Below are positions 35,641 through 46,654 of a stretch of DNA of 64,000 nt, piece after piece. The stretch is from Verpa conica (taxonomy: Eukaryota; Ascomycota; Pezizomycetes; Pezizales; Morchellaceae), in NCBI GenBank assembly GCA_033030425.1, contig JAUFSD010000005.1:434001-498000 (forward strand), given 5' to 3'. Below the pieces are notes generated by a model that was not told where the DNA came from, made no database searches, and saw only the letters and a program-made list of their open reading frames with translations. The stretch's first letter is position 1. Every line of letters begins with the position of its first letter. A program made the translations under genes and the position numbers.

Positions 35641-38229
35641 ATGACCACCAACTACATAGACTCCGACGACGAAACCGACGACTCTCCCCCTCCTCCTTCT
35701 GTTAGCACCTGTACAACTACCGCCGAGCTCCACGCTGCACTCGCCCACCTCAATGCCCAGGAAACTGCTGTCACAAAGCGTCTCGATGCCCTCCTTTCCA
35801 CTCAAGCAGAGTTAACCCACTCTTTAACCCGCCTCGACATTATCCGTGCTCACCTTGGTACCCAAGTTGTCGCTGCCAGGTCATTAAGAAATGGCATGCT
35901 TTCCTCCGCCGCCACGACTGCGAGCCGTGTCTCATCCGCCGTAAAGCGTCTAGACGTCGAACAATCCCGTGTCAAAGCCACCCTCGAAGTCGTTGAACAG
36001 GTCGCTGAACTAAAAGCCTGTGTTCTCGGCGTAACCGGGTCTATGGGAGCTCCCCAAGACTGGGAGACCGCGGCCGGTTACCTCTCTCGCTCTTCAAAGG
36101 TGCCGGAATATATTATTAAGGGTGAGTTTGCTGAGGAAATGGTGCCCACCGCCGAGGTCCCGGATCCCCCTTCGGTAACTCTAGAGAATGCTGCGGAGGC
36201 ACTCTGCGGACTATTTCTGCGAGAGTTCGAGAAGGCTACGGCTGCGGGTGACGGCGAAAAGGTTACAAGATTCTTCAAACTGTTTCCGTTGATTGGGAGG
36301 ACGGATGTAGGATTAGATGTATATGGTCGGTATGTGTGCCAGGGTGTGTCAGCTAAGGCAAGAGATACACTTGCAACGAAGAGGACAACTGGGGATGGGG
36401 TGGGGTTGGGGGACTTCTTTTATGCGAATTCAATGAGTCGGTTGTTTGAGCATATTGCGAATATTGTGGAGCAGCATGGGAAGCTTGTTGAGAGACATTA
36501 CGGGGAGGGGAAGATGATTAAGGTTATTGAAAGACTGCAGGTTGAGGTGGATACACAAGGGGGGATTATTATTGATACCTTTGGGGACGAGAGGAATATT
36601 GATAGAAAGGTATGTTTTTACCTCATACATTATAACTCTTCAGCCTTTGGTATTATATACAGCGATGCAATCCCCTTACTGACAGCAATCTAGCTCACCG
36701 ATATCAAATCATATGCTTTCTCATTTCTTGTCCAATCCTTCCTCCCCCAAAATCGTAACGCTATCTCTGGCACCCCTCGGTCCTCTTCCCCTGCCCCCGG
36801 CGCTCCTCGCATGTCCGAAGATGAGGGGGTCGACGTTAAAGAAATCGATATGCTCCTCTCTGAGCTTGGGGTTATGCTAGGTCGATGGTCCCTATACTGC
36901 CGCTTTATCGCTCGGAAATGCATTGTACGTAGCAGGGAGCCTTTCACCTTCGTTACTGAGACGATTTACTTAACCTTCTAACAGCCTCCTCAGCCTGACC
37001 CTGAGACTGACGCCGAAGTCGCAATTCCTCTCACCCTCCCATCCCTTCTTCAGACCTCGATTCTCTTTCAAAAAGTCGAATCTCGCCTCCTTCTCCCATT
37101 CTCCGTAATGACAACTTTCTTCTGCCGTCGCTCCGTTGAGAAAGCATTTCAACTTGACGAAGCACCTAGCGATCTAACGCTCTCTCTCACCGCCCCCGTC
37201 TCAACATCCTCTAACCAACCATTCATCACAAGTGCAGTAGATGATGTAATGTATATTGTCAAAAACCTCCTCCAACGTACGCTCAACACCTCCCAGCGCG
37301 CCCTTGTCGCTACCGTAATCTCTACAATTGGCCGCGTCCTTGGTAGCGACTTTGTCGGCATGATCCAACGCAAAATGCAAGTCGAGTCCTACCCTAAGAG
37401 CGCCTCTGGTATCCCTGGTGCAGCTCCACCAGACGAAAAAATCATCGGTTTCCTAATCCTCATAAATAACCTCGATGTAGCCTCAGAATATAACACCCGC
37501 ATTATCACCTCCTTTACCTCTGCCACCTCCGCCCCGGTCCCTGGAGCCACCACTGGTGTGGCTATAGAAGAACTGTTCCCCTTTGAAAACGACGCTGCAG
37601 CGGTACGAGACTCACTAAAGGGCATGGAAACTACTTTCGAGGGCAAAGCGGGTGAACTTGTGAACGATGGGATAATGGTCTTCTTCAACCAAGTGGTTAA
37701 ACCACGCCTACGACCACTCCTAACCGACTCATTCCGTGAAGTTGAATACATTATCTCCGATAAACCCACCGAAGTAGCAATCGAATACGACCCTGATGTA
37801 GATGTTGACGCAAGTGCCGATAATGATGGCGAGCTCGTGAAGCGCCGTTTCCAAGTCGGTTGGGACGCGCTCATGGTACCATATAAGCGTATCCTTACAC
37901 AGAAGATGTTTAATAAGCTTCTCAACACCACCGCATCGTATTTTTCGAAGCTACTAGAGAAGCGTATCTGGGGTTACTCTGGAAGGATCAATGAGCTTGG
38001 GGCTATCAGGCTGGAGAGGGATGTGGCAGGTGTGGTGGGTGTCGTGGTGAGGGGGGGGATGTATGGGGTTAGGGATGCGTTTACGAGGTGTACACAGATT
38101 TGTTTAATAGTTAATATGGAGGAGGATGAAGTGGGAGAAATCTTTTCTGGTGAGGGTGAGGGAGTGGAGTGGAAGTTGGAGGTTGATGAGAGGAGGAGGG
38201 CGAGGGGGATGGTGATTGAGAAGCGGTAG
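35641..38229 (+). CDS. COG4: Conserved oligomeric Golgi complex subunit 4
   Basis: Lobe A subunit of the COG tether for retrograde vesicles within the Golgi. Exons 35641-36609, 36694-36924 and 36985-38229 give 814 residues. The N-terminal third is coiled coil (ELHAALAHLNAQETAVTKRLDALL, RVSSAVKRLDVEQSRVKATLEVVEQ). The conserved RFFKLFPLIGRTDVGLDVYGRYVC box and the SRLFEHIANIVEQHGKLVERHYG box follow. A CATCHR-type helical region (MLGRWSLYCRFIARKC, then SRALVATVISTIGRVLG) and the C-terminal IWGYSGRINELGAIRLERDVAGVV end complete it. All three exons join in phase 0. Confidence 0.94.
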
Positions 38230-38553
38230 TGGGGTTAATGGACGTTAGAATGTTTGAACTATGTATACATTGCCTTTGTACTTCTAGGAAGTGTGAGTGG
38301 CAAGTGTATTTCTTTATGACTAGATTTCATAAGATACTGTTTCATGAGATGTCACTCGACAATGCCCCACTATATTAGAATCTATAGTTTAGATAGAGTC
38401 TCTGGAGAGGAGAATATCATCTAGATATATACTCAATTTAAACTACTCTATAAATCCACTATATACCCACAGCCTCTACCCGCTCTAAAAAAAACCCCTA
38501 CACATAAATCGCCAAGATAATGATATTAACCCCCAGTCTGACCAGCATCACTC

Positions 38554-39915
38554 TCAATTCAACATAATCGTAACTCCACCACCTCCTTCACCTTCAACCC
38601 ATATCCCAGTAGCCTCGCTAATTTCTGCATATCGCCTCCTTACCAACTCAAATACGATTAAACCTGCACTCGTACTTGGGACCTGCCGGAGCGTATTCAT
38701 GATAAATCCCTTATACAGCCATCTCCCCCATCCACCAAGCTTTACTGCCTGCTGTGAGCATTGCGTAAAGGTTGAGGAGTACGCATCCGTATACACCCTC
38801 CATGACGACTGCGATGTGTTGGCACTAGGCGTAAGCTTAGACGCATAATCAATGGACTCCAGGCGGCCATAATGGACATCCTGAATCTTATTCACCGGAT
38901 GCTGGACCACCTGCTGAGTCACAGATGCTGTGATACCCGCCAGTAGAAGAAACGCCGGCTCCATCGTGAAATGAGGTCTAATTACAGTCACCTCGCCTGG
39001 TTTTTGTCCTCGCCCATAGAACCACCTTGCATAGCTGTAGAAACCTTGTTGTTTTACGCCCTCGAATGCAGCAAAGAATACTGCATATCCGAGACTCTCC
39101 TTCACGAATGATAGGCCATATCCAGCGAATACACCTCTTGCACCGATTTCTCGTAGTTTGTGGTGTGCATAGGTCCACATAGATTTGTATTGGCCAGTTA
39201 GCATCTCACTTACTTTGAAGCGGATGACGAGGGCATCGAGCGGGGCTGCGACGATGGATTGGAGAGTACCAGCGAGGAAGCCGGCGGTGAAGGTTGCGCT
39301 TGGAGGTGGAGGTGGATGTACGCGGCGGGAGTGGTGAGAGGAGGGGGAGTGGAGGGTTGAGAGAGTTGTGAGGTAGGTTGTGTAGAGGAGGGCACCGATT
39401 GAGGCATTGGCTATTAGGGGTGGTAGGACTGGAGAAGGTATGAGTATAGTTCTCTTGGGTTTGTAGATATGTATATAGACTCTATGGGTATACCTTGGTT
39501 CGGGATGAACCCCCAGCCGTGATGCTTGACTGCATGTGCTAATAGTAGAGGTGTTGTCTGTCTATATGACCATCGCTCATTCGCTTGAATTCGTGGATTA
39601 ACTGCACGGGCCATTTGCTATGGTATCTCGTCTTCTATTAGGACTTGTACATTATCTATTTCCCTACTTCTCACCAACTCTCTCGACTTTTTATCTCATA
39701 GAGAAAGGGAAGGGTACCATATAATCAACTCTCATCCTAAAAAATGCCTTTACCGGTGCCCTGAAATAAAATGCGACTAGCTGTGTTCCAATAGCCCTCA
39801 CACCCGCTGCTGAACCTCCCTGTACAATATTATTGCCCGGCTTACGGGCAGCGGCAGCAGCGTCAACATCACTAGGAGAAGACAGTATTGAAGGGTCGTA
39901 TAGATCTTTTGTCAT
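38554..39915 (-). CDS. Mitochondrial carrier family protein (fungal type, substrate unkn.)
   Basis: Exons 39915-39718, 39617-39494 and 39428-38554 give 398 residues. The carrier signature is present in degenerate form: PLDALVIRFK after exon-3 helix GFLAGTLQSIVAA, and HPVNKIQDVHYGRL after LLLAGITASVTQQVVQ. A typical matrix-loop segment (GQYKSMWTYAHHKLREIGARGVFAGYGLSFVKESLGYAVFF) and a C-terminal GWGRWLYKGFIMNTLRQVPS repeat also fit. The N-terminus (GVRAIGTQLVAFYFRAPVKAFFR) suggests an amphipathic lead. The substrate cannot be told. No intron was placed at FK|VSEM although a GTAAGT occurs there, because the frame reads through with conserved sequence. It shares a 211-bp divergent promoter with VPS25. 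Confidence 0.8.
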
Positions 39916-40126
39916 AGCGGGGCTGTCTGAGGCATCTGGTTATAGTCAAGTCGCTAGAGAAGTCGAAGCTGGAGTGAGAAGAAGCAGGGACAGGGCACAC
40001 ATGCATCTTGAGCCTCAAAGCTTCGGCCGCAGTCAAATCCACGTGGGATAAGCCCCACCAACCAACTACCGGACGTCCTCGATAGCTACATACCCACTCA
40101 TACAACAACACCTCCCCCCCCCCTCT
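39916..40126. promoter_or_regulatory. Divergent promoter between the carrier gene and VPS25
   Basis: 211 bp between outward starts, with a C-rich run (about 40110-40123) just upstream of VPS25. No specific site recognised. Confidence 0.4.
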
Positions 40127-40883
40127 ATGGCGACAACTACTGGGGAAGTCTCGGTCTTTCCGGGCCACTACAACTTCCCTCCTTTCTTTACAAGATAGGC
40201 TTCCCCCTCTCTCTACCTCCGGAGCGAATCAACAGCTAACACTCACCCCCCGCGAATACACAGCCTAACGAAGTAACTTGGGCAGCACAACGCTCGATAT
40301 GGTCTACTTTCATCCTCAACTACTGTCGGCTTCATAAACTATGGCGGCTGCATGTTAGTGATGCTCTAGAGACGGATTTGTTCTGGAATAAGAAGCTCTC
40401 CCGTACGCTTTTTATTCCTATATAAATAAACAAAAGACGCTGACCTCCCCCCCCCACCCAGGCCGGTTAAGCCAGAAAGATGCTCTAGCACTCCTTGACT
40501 CCATGGCCTCGGAGAATAAACTAGAATGGGACGGGACCGTTGGCTCAAAGTCAACAGCGATAATATACTGGCGCACTCCAGAAGAATGGGCGAATGCGAT
40601 TTATGAGTGGATCGATAATACTGGCCAGAAGGGGAGTGTGTTGACACTATATGAGATATCTGAGGGAGATTTGACGGTTTCTCAGGGTATGTTGGTGTTT
40701 AGGGAGAGGGAAGGGTATGTGGAGAGGTGCTTAGAGGGACGAGTGCTGACTTTTACTCTCGTCACAGAGTTTCATGGAATAGACCCTTACATTCTCCGTA
40801 AAGCTATGGATATCCTCGTAAAGCGTGGTAGTGCGCAGGTATTTGGTGCGAGCGAGGAGGAGAGGGGTGTTAAATTCTTTTAA
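40127..40883 (+). CDS. VPS25: ESCRT-II subunit Vps25
   Basis: Two-winged-helix subunit of ESCRT-II for sorting cargo into multivesicular bodies; its second domain contacts ESCRT-III Vps20. Exons 40127-40194, 40260-40402, 40462-40686 and 40768-40883 give about 183 residues. The N-terminus has HYNFPPFFTRQPN, the PPxY-like motif binding Vps22/Vps36. It is followed by NYCRLHKLWRL, IYWRTPEEWANAIYEWI, GSVLTLYEISEGD, EFHGIDPYILRKAMDIL and the family-typical end GVKFF. The first intron (40195-40259) appears to be AT-AC: no GT lies near the end of FFTR, and only this split restores FFTRQPN. The last intron (81 nt) is in frame and stop-free. Confidence 0.92.
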
Positions 40884-41418
40884 ATTATTATTCGCTATCT
40901 GTAACCACCAACCTCTAAGACCTTTGTGAGTAGGAGTAGGAGTAGGTCTTTGTGTCGTGGCTCATGAGACGCCAATAGTTTCTTTCGTAGATATAGTTAT
41001 ATTTGTCTATCCCGCTGGAAGTGATCGAATGTGCTAGTGCGACCGTGATCATACGTGATCACTCGTAGACTGGGTCATATTTATTAGGGATTGGATTTCC
41101 CACCAGTACGCCTATAGAAAATCGTATTATACTCCTTTCGGGCTTTATAGTATAATTCTTTATTATTTACCTCTTCTATCCTACCTAATTTACTCATGAA
41201 AACTAAAGAGGGTATTGAAAAACTAAAAGGTAACTAGTTCAATAGAACAAAATGCACTTACTAATTTACAAACCACAAAACGAGACGTGAGGGGGGGATG
41301 GGAGAAGACGCCCTAGGCTTAGAACGTAATATTATAGGGAACTGAGGATAAACGGAAGAAAACAAGAACGGGAATAGGTATGTGCAAACCAGTCTCCCTA
41401 AAGCATTATCCCTCCTAG

Positions 41419-44400
41419 TTAGGAACTAGCTTTCGGGGCTGTGGGTATCCTTTCCATGAGCCACTGGTCAATCGTACTGAACGACTCGCGTAACACATCT
41501 TGGAGGGTGTTGACAGAGGATTTGCGAAGCATGCCGAACTTCTTCTTTCCTCGTTTCAATCTATCCCACACACCATGTTCTTGTGCGCAGAATATTAGAG
41601 AATTCTACTTGGAAGTTATAAGGCATTAGTTAAAGAAAATTCCTAATAAATTTAGGGATGTAGTGAGCTTTTTTTTTACTTGATAATACCAATCTATGAG
41701 CGGATTGTCGTGGATTCCGGTCATGATCGCATGAAGAGCGTTTTCTTCTCCAGCTATGCCAATGACACCCTTGACACGTTCACGGCATTCTAATGGGGTT
41801 AATGAAATCTTTGAGGTAATGGAAATCTATGCTTTACCTCGGTTTGCTAGTAGATGTAAGATCCCAACAAAAGCATCTCCAACCCCCATAAGTATTACAT
41901 TCTTAGCGTCAGCGATCCTACCAAGGGTTAGTAGGGTTATATTTTATTTGAAGGATAATAAGATAAAAGTTAGGATAAGCTTACTCGATGTAATTATCCC
42001 AAAGATAGATGCAGACTTCTTCCGTTTGCTTTGTCATGTCGTACTCTCGTCTTTTAGCTAATGTGCCCTTTTATAGATAGTGAGTTCCTAGTTTCCATAC
42101 ACGTAAGAAAGAAATCCATACCTCCTCAGTAGTCAAAGCCTGGGGTATATTAACATCTAGGACAGCAAAGCCTTTTTCTACAGCCCAATCGATATAAATA
42201 TTACCTACGTCTTCCTAAAGCTCGCCAACTCCGTTAGCCCGCAGTCAAAACCCACCCCCGGGATTAATGATTATTAGATGAATTAGTATAAAAGAAAGGG
42301 GAAAACACTGGGGAAGAGATGAGGTGGATAAAAGGGTGTACCAGCAAGGCGTTGTGGGGCGCAATCCTGTTTATCATATTGGAGTCCAGGAGAGCCCATA
42401 CCGACGGTCTTTTTCCTCGTATCTCACAAAACAGACGCAACTGAATGATTAGACCAAGAGGTACTGATGAAGGTTTTGTGCATGGTTTATATCGCTACGT
42501 ACGGGTCATGTACAAGCAGGACTAGTGTCTCAGCTTTATAAGAGTCTGTTCTATATTGTCGGAAATAGGTTAGTAGGACCTCTAGGTAGAAGAAAGGAAA
42601 TAGTATGTCTTACGTTGCAAGAACCTGATTTTCAAAAGACGTTGAGATAGCATCCCGGAATATTTTCAGCTCCGTCATTTTATACTTTTCGAACAGCATT
42701 TTCGACTGATGAGAACGAATGACATCTTTCTCTAGGTTTAGCACGATAGCGGGACTTCCGCGAGACGGAATTCTTACCATGTAACCTATATGCGCTTTTC
42801 TTCTCCCCCAAGTCTGTACCCATCAGACGAGTCTCAGTTGCGATATAAGCTGCGCGGGTTTTCTCGAATTTACCTAAATCCCGAGGTCTCATGCACCGCC
42901 AATATCGTGACTGTTGTACAACACAATTCTCGACATCTTTCGCAGCTGACTCTCTGACCTTATTTCCATCATGAAGTTTCCCAGGGGGTTCTCCTAGAAG
43001 TACCTTCGTGACCGCTAAGGCGGAACTGGAGATCGAATCTAAATTATATCCGCCCTGGGGGGAAGTTTAGAGATTGGTAGGTATTAACTTAAGCAATGAG
43101 GCTTCTTACCTCTAGACAAACCACAACCTTTCCGTTTGCGAGTCTCATCAACATGTGTGTCATGTGGGCATACCCGGCTGGGGTCACCATGCACTTGCCA
43201 AGTTCATCTCCAGCCGCAGCATCGAAACCAGCAGAAACTGCCAACTGCGTGAGAAACATTTTAGGCTACTCATAGGGAGTTATACTCACTTAGAACTAGG
43301 TCGGGGTTAAACTCTAGGGCGATAGGCATGATCACACGTTGGAACGCGTACATGTAGTCTCCATCACCCATTCCCCCCATTTGATTATTCCAAGGTACGT
43401 TTACATTCCTAAGATGTTAGCTCTAGGACTAGGGGGATACAATACCAGTAAAATACAGGAAATTATCTTTTGTATGCTTACATCCCAATACCATCATCAA
43501 CCCCACACTTATCAAGGTTGCCTTGCTGACCATCGGGATAAAAGGTTCCATTATCAAACCTATGTATCGACATGTATAATACATGAGGATCATCATAGAA
43601 GATATTCTGGGTCCCATTCCCTTTTAAGGTACTCTTAGTATAGAAATAAATATCACTCAAGCTGAGGCGTGACCTACCGTGATGCACATCCCTTCACCTC
43701 CACAATCAGCAATGAACTCTCAAGTAAGTTGGGGTACTATCAACTCTTACCAGTCTAATATCAACACTTTGCGAATATCTGGGTATGTTTCCCGCATCAC
43801 CCGGGCAGCAACGCAGACATTATTCAGCAGACAGAAGCCCATTGGTTTGTGATATTCAGCGTGGTGTCCTGGCGGGCGCACAATAGCAATAGCATTCTTT
43901 ACTCTACCTTCGACGACGGCCTTAGAACACTCAATTACACCTCCGCAAGAAAGCTTTGCACTAAAGAAGCTGTCCGTACAAAAGTAGACGGAATCTCCAA
44001 TTACCCATGCTTCTTTTAATTCTTGATTATCCATCTCTAAGTAGTAGAAGAAAGTTAATAATTGGGTCAGGCTAAAAGCAAGGTGCCTTCTAGATTCCCG
44101 ATTAAACCGGGTAAGAAGATGCAGAAGGAAAATATTCCCACATTACGTACCGGAGGTACTCGCAATATAATCCCAGTGCTCTTTTGAGTGTGCTAGTAAA
44201 GCCTCCTCTTCTGTCACCTCTCTTGCACTAATCCGCTCCATAACTCCTCCCTTTGAGACCCCCGAAACCCCCTCATCGTCTACCAATTTGGCATCTACCA
44301 GAGCCTTATATATCGAATATATCCGCTTCGGTTGCTCTGGATGATCATCCTCATGAATTTGTTCATGATACATCATACGGACATCGTAGCATAACCCTGT

Positions 44401-44709
44401 CCGCAGACTCGATACTGGAAGAGGGTTATGCTTCACCTTCTCTTTACCCTTCTCTTTACCCTTCTGCTCTATCTTGGAGTCCCCCGTTACAGACACGTCA
44501 TTACCTTGCACCCATAACGCCTGACCACCTACTGGCGAAGCATGTCCGCTCCCCGAGGGGTCGTAAGGGCTGATAAAGGTGGCATCTGCATGCCCGTTGA
44601 CACGGAACGGATTGACGGACGGGTTGCTGTCGACAGGCGCTGCTGTTCCCAAAGACGAACCATTAGGCGCGTCAATCATGTTTGTGTCAGAGCCAGAGAC
44701 AAACGGCAT
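41419..44709 (-). CDS. HDA1: Class II histone deacetylase Hda1 with C-terminal Arb2 domain
   Basis: Fifteen exons give 760 residues: 44709-44151, 44036-43751, 43691-43678 (14 nt), 43620-43482, 43408-43290, 43237-43110, 43054-42778, 42731-42614, 42550-42503, 42408-42342, 42214-42122, 42043-41985, 41917-41838, 41789-41680, 41604-41419. The catalytic domain starts [14 protein letters not shown] and has the active-site pair [20 protein letters not shown]. Zinc ligands are in [18 protein letters not shown] and [22 protein letters not shown] closes the domain. The rest is the Arb2-like tail ([76 protein letters not shown]). It resembles Hda1/Clr3, which silences heterochromatin. The acceptor of exon 12 is the least sure. 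Confidence 0.93.
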
Positions 44710-46654
44710 TTGATGTGGTGATCACTGTATTTTCTCCCTCCCTTTCTTGAGACTGGGTTGTTGCTGTCTACGAGTTGTTGGTAGTGGTTTGGAGGGGGGG
44801 GCTCTCGTTGGTGCAGGGCAGTATCGAGTTTATACGATTGTTTCACAAGACTGCTTCAAAAATGCACCCGGCATGCCGTTCTTTTTGTAACTGATTTTTG
44901 AGCCAGATTCACTGTGGGAGATTGATAAGCGGCCACCTGTTTTTTCTTTGCTTCGAGGCGCGCTGAAGTTCAGTTCGCGCAAGGGTTCCCTTTGCAGATG
45001 TTGATGCTGGTTGTTGGATAGCTTGGTCGTCACTTTCATGAGAGAGAGGATCCCTGGGCAGCCGCATGTCAGGCTAGCGCAGATACTGCAACCCCAACCC
45101 CGTGCGCCTACACCCCCCACATCTAGACGCATAAATCCATTTAGGATCGAGAGTCATAAAAGCTCATATTATGAGATCGATATGTGCTAGGTCTTCCAAT
45201 CCTGATTTCTGTTCTAGTACTTCCGGTGGTTCTAAGGTCTATAATTTGCAACAAATTAGTTATAAGCCTAGAATATCTTGTTCAGTTGAGCTTTTAAATT
45301 ATATCTTGGCAGTAATGTAAGGGACTTTTGGTTGCCAAGATTATATCTACTTGTGGGAAACTTAATTAGGCTAACATAATCTGCCTATAGAATTAGGTCA
45401 TTACATGTTAAAACTCCTACAAGGCTTGCTGAAGATATATAATTATATATATCTTAAATTTGTGATTTGAATATTATTGTTAACTGTGAGTTATTAGATA
45501 GGTTATAATTCTTGTAAGATATTAACTCGACATCCCAATGGTAATACATGATCTGCAAGAAAATTTCCTAGTAAACTATATTAAGAAATTAACTCAGAAA
45601 TCTACAATCGGGTTACTAACTTATGGATGAATAGGTTAATATTAACTCTTTAAACCTTGGCAGTAACCGCATCATAGACTACTCCCAGAGTAATACATGC
45701 AGACTATATAATTATTTTATGCCCACTCCATTTTCAGCCCTGATGTTCTAATTACACTAATTAATACCTTACTCGAGAAGATACCCCAAAGCTTTTTGTC
45801 GCATTTGATAGTTTAAATAGTGAGCTAGAGTTACTAAACTCTAGACTTAGCTATTGATTTGTAGACTCATTAATTTAAATATCCCGGTTTGCTTTGTATG
45901 TCCCCAGCTATCGCTATGACCATAGGGTACAAATAAGCCTAGCAAAATTCACATCACAGCTACTGCATGGAAAGCGCGAGTGACAATCCATGAATCACTC
46001 CTTTTCTCTATCCCGCACAAATGCGACCACAAAAGACTTGTTTTTTCGTTTTCATTTTTCGTTTTCAAAGTATCTACATACCTTGACGCCATCCCATACA
46101 GCCCACAAACTATTTACGTTACAGCACGCCTGCCCCACTTAGAAGAAACGACACCTTACAAACCGGGCACCATTTAAATCCAAACCCGCGCCACACATAG
46201 TACACAAGGGCGTACATACGACATATTCTGTCGTCCTCTGCTGCTTCCGACTTCCAGCAACAAACCATAGATACCTCTCCCCTTAATAAAACCCTAAAAG
46301 AGAATGCAGCACCATTCATAACCACCAATGGTGCCATTTCCCCCTCCTACACTTAGCCAGCACACCATGGATCCAACCTCAAAATTGTGAGCCGGTAACC
46401 ACACAAATGACAAACGAACTTTTCCCATCCTTTCGCCTTGCCCCTCGCTTTTTCGATCCCCCGTCTACCCCGAGTCCAGAAAGCAGAAATATCATGAAAT
46501 ATAAATGAAATTGAAGAGAAGAAACAGGAAATAAGATGAAGATAAAAAATAATGAAGATACAAAAGAAGGGACAAATGAAATATGGAAAATTAGGGAAAT
46601 CACAAACCAGAACAAAAAAAAAGGGCAGTAAAGCAAAATAGAAAAGCAAACCTC
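44710..46654. other. 1.9-kb region between HDA1 and UBP3
   Basis: HDA1 upstream DNA (about 44710-45150, normal composition), then an AT-rich tract (about 45150-45950) without frames, then UBP3 3' flank. Short frames here have no domains. Confidence 0.35.
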
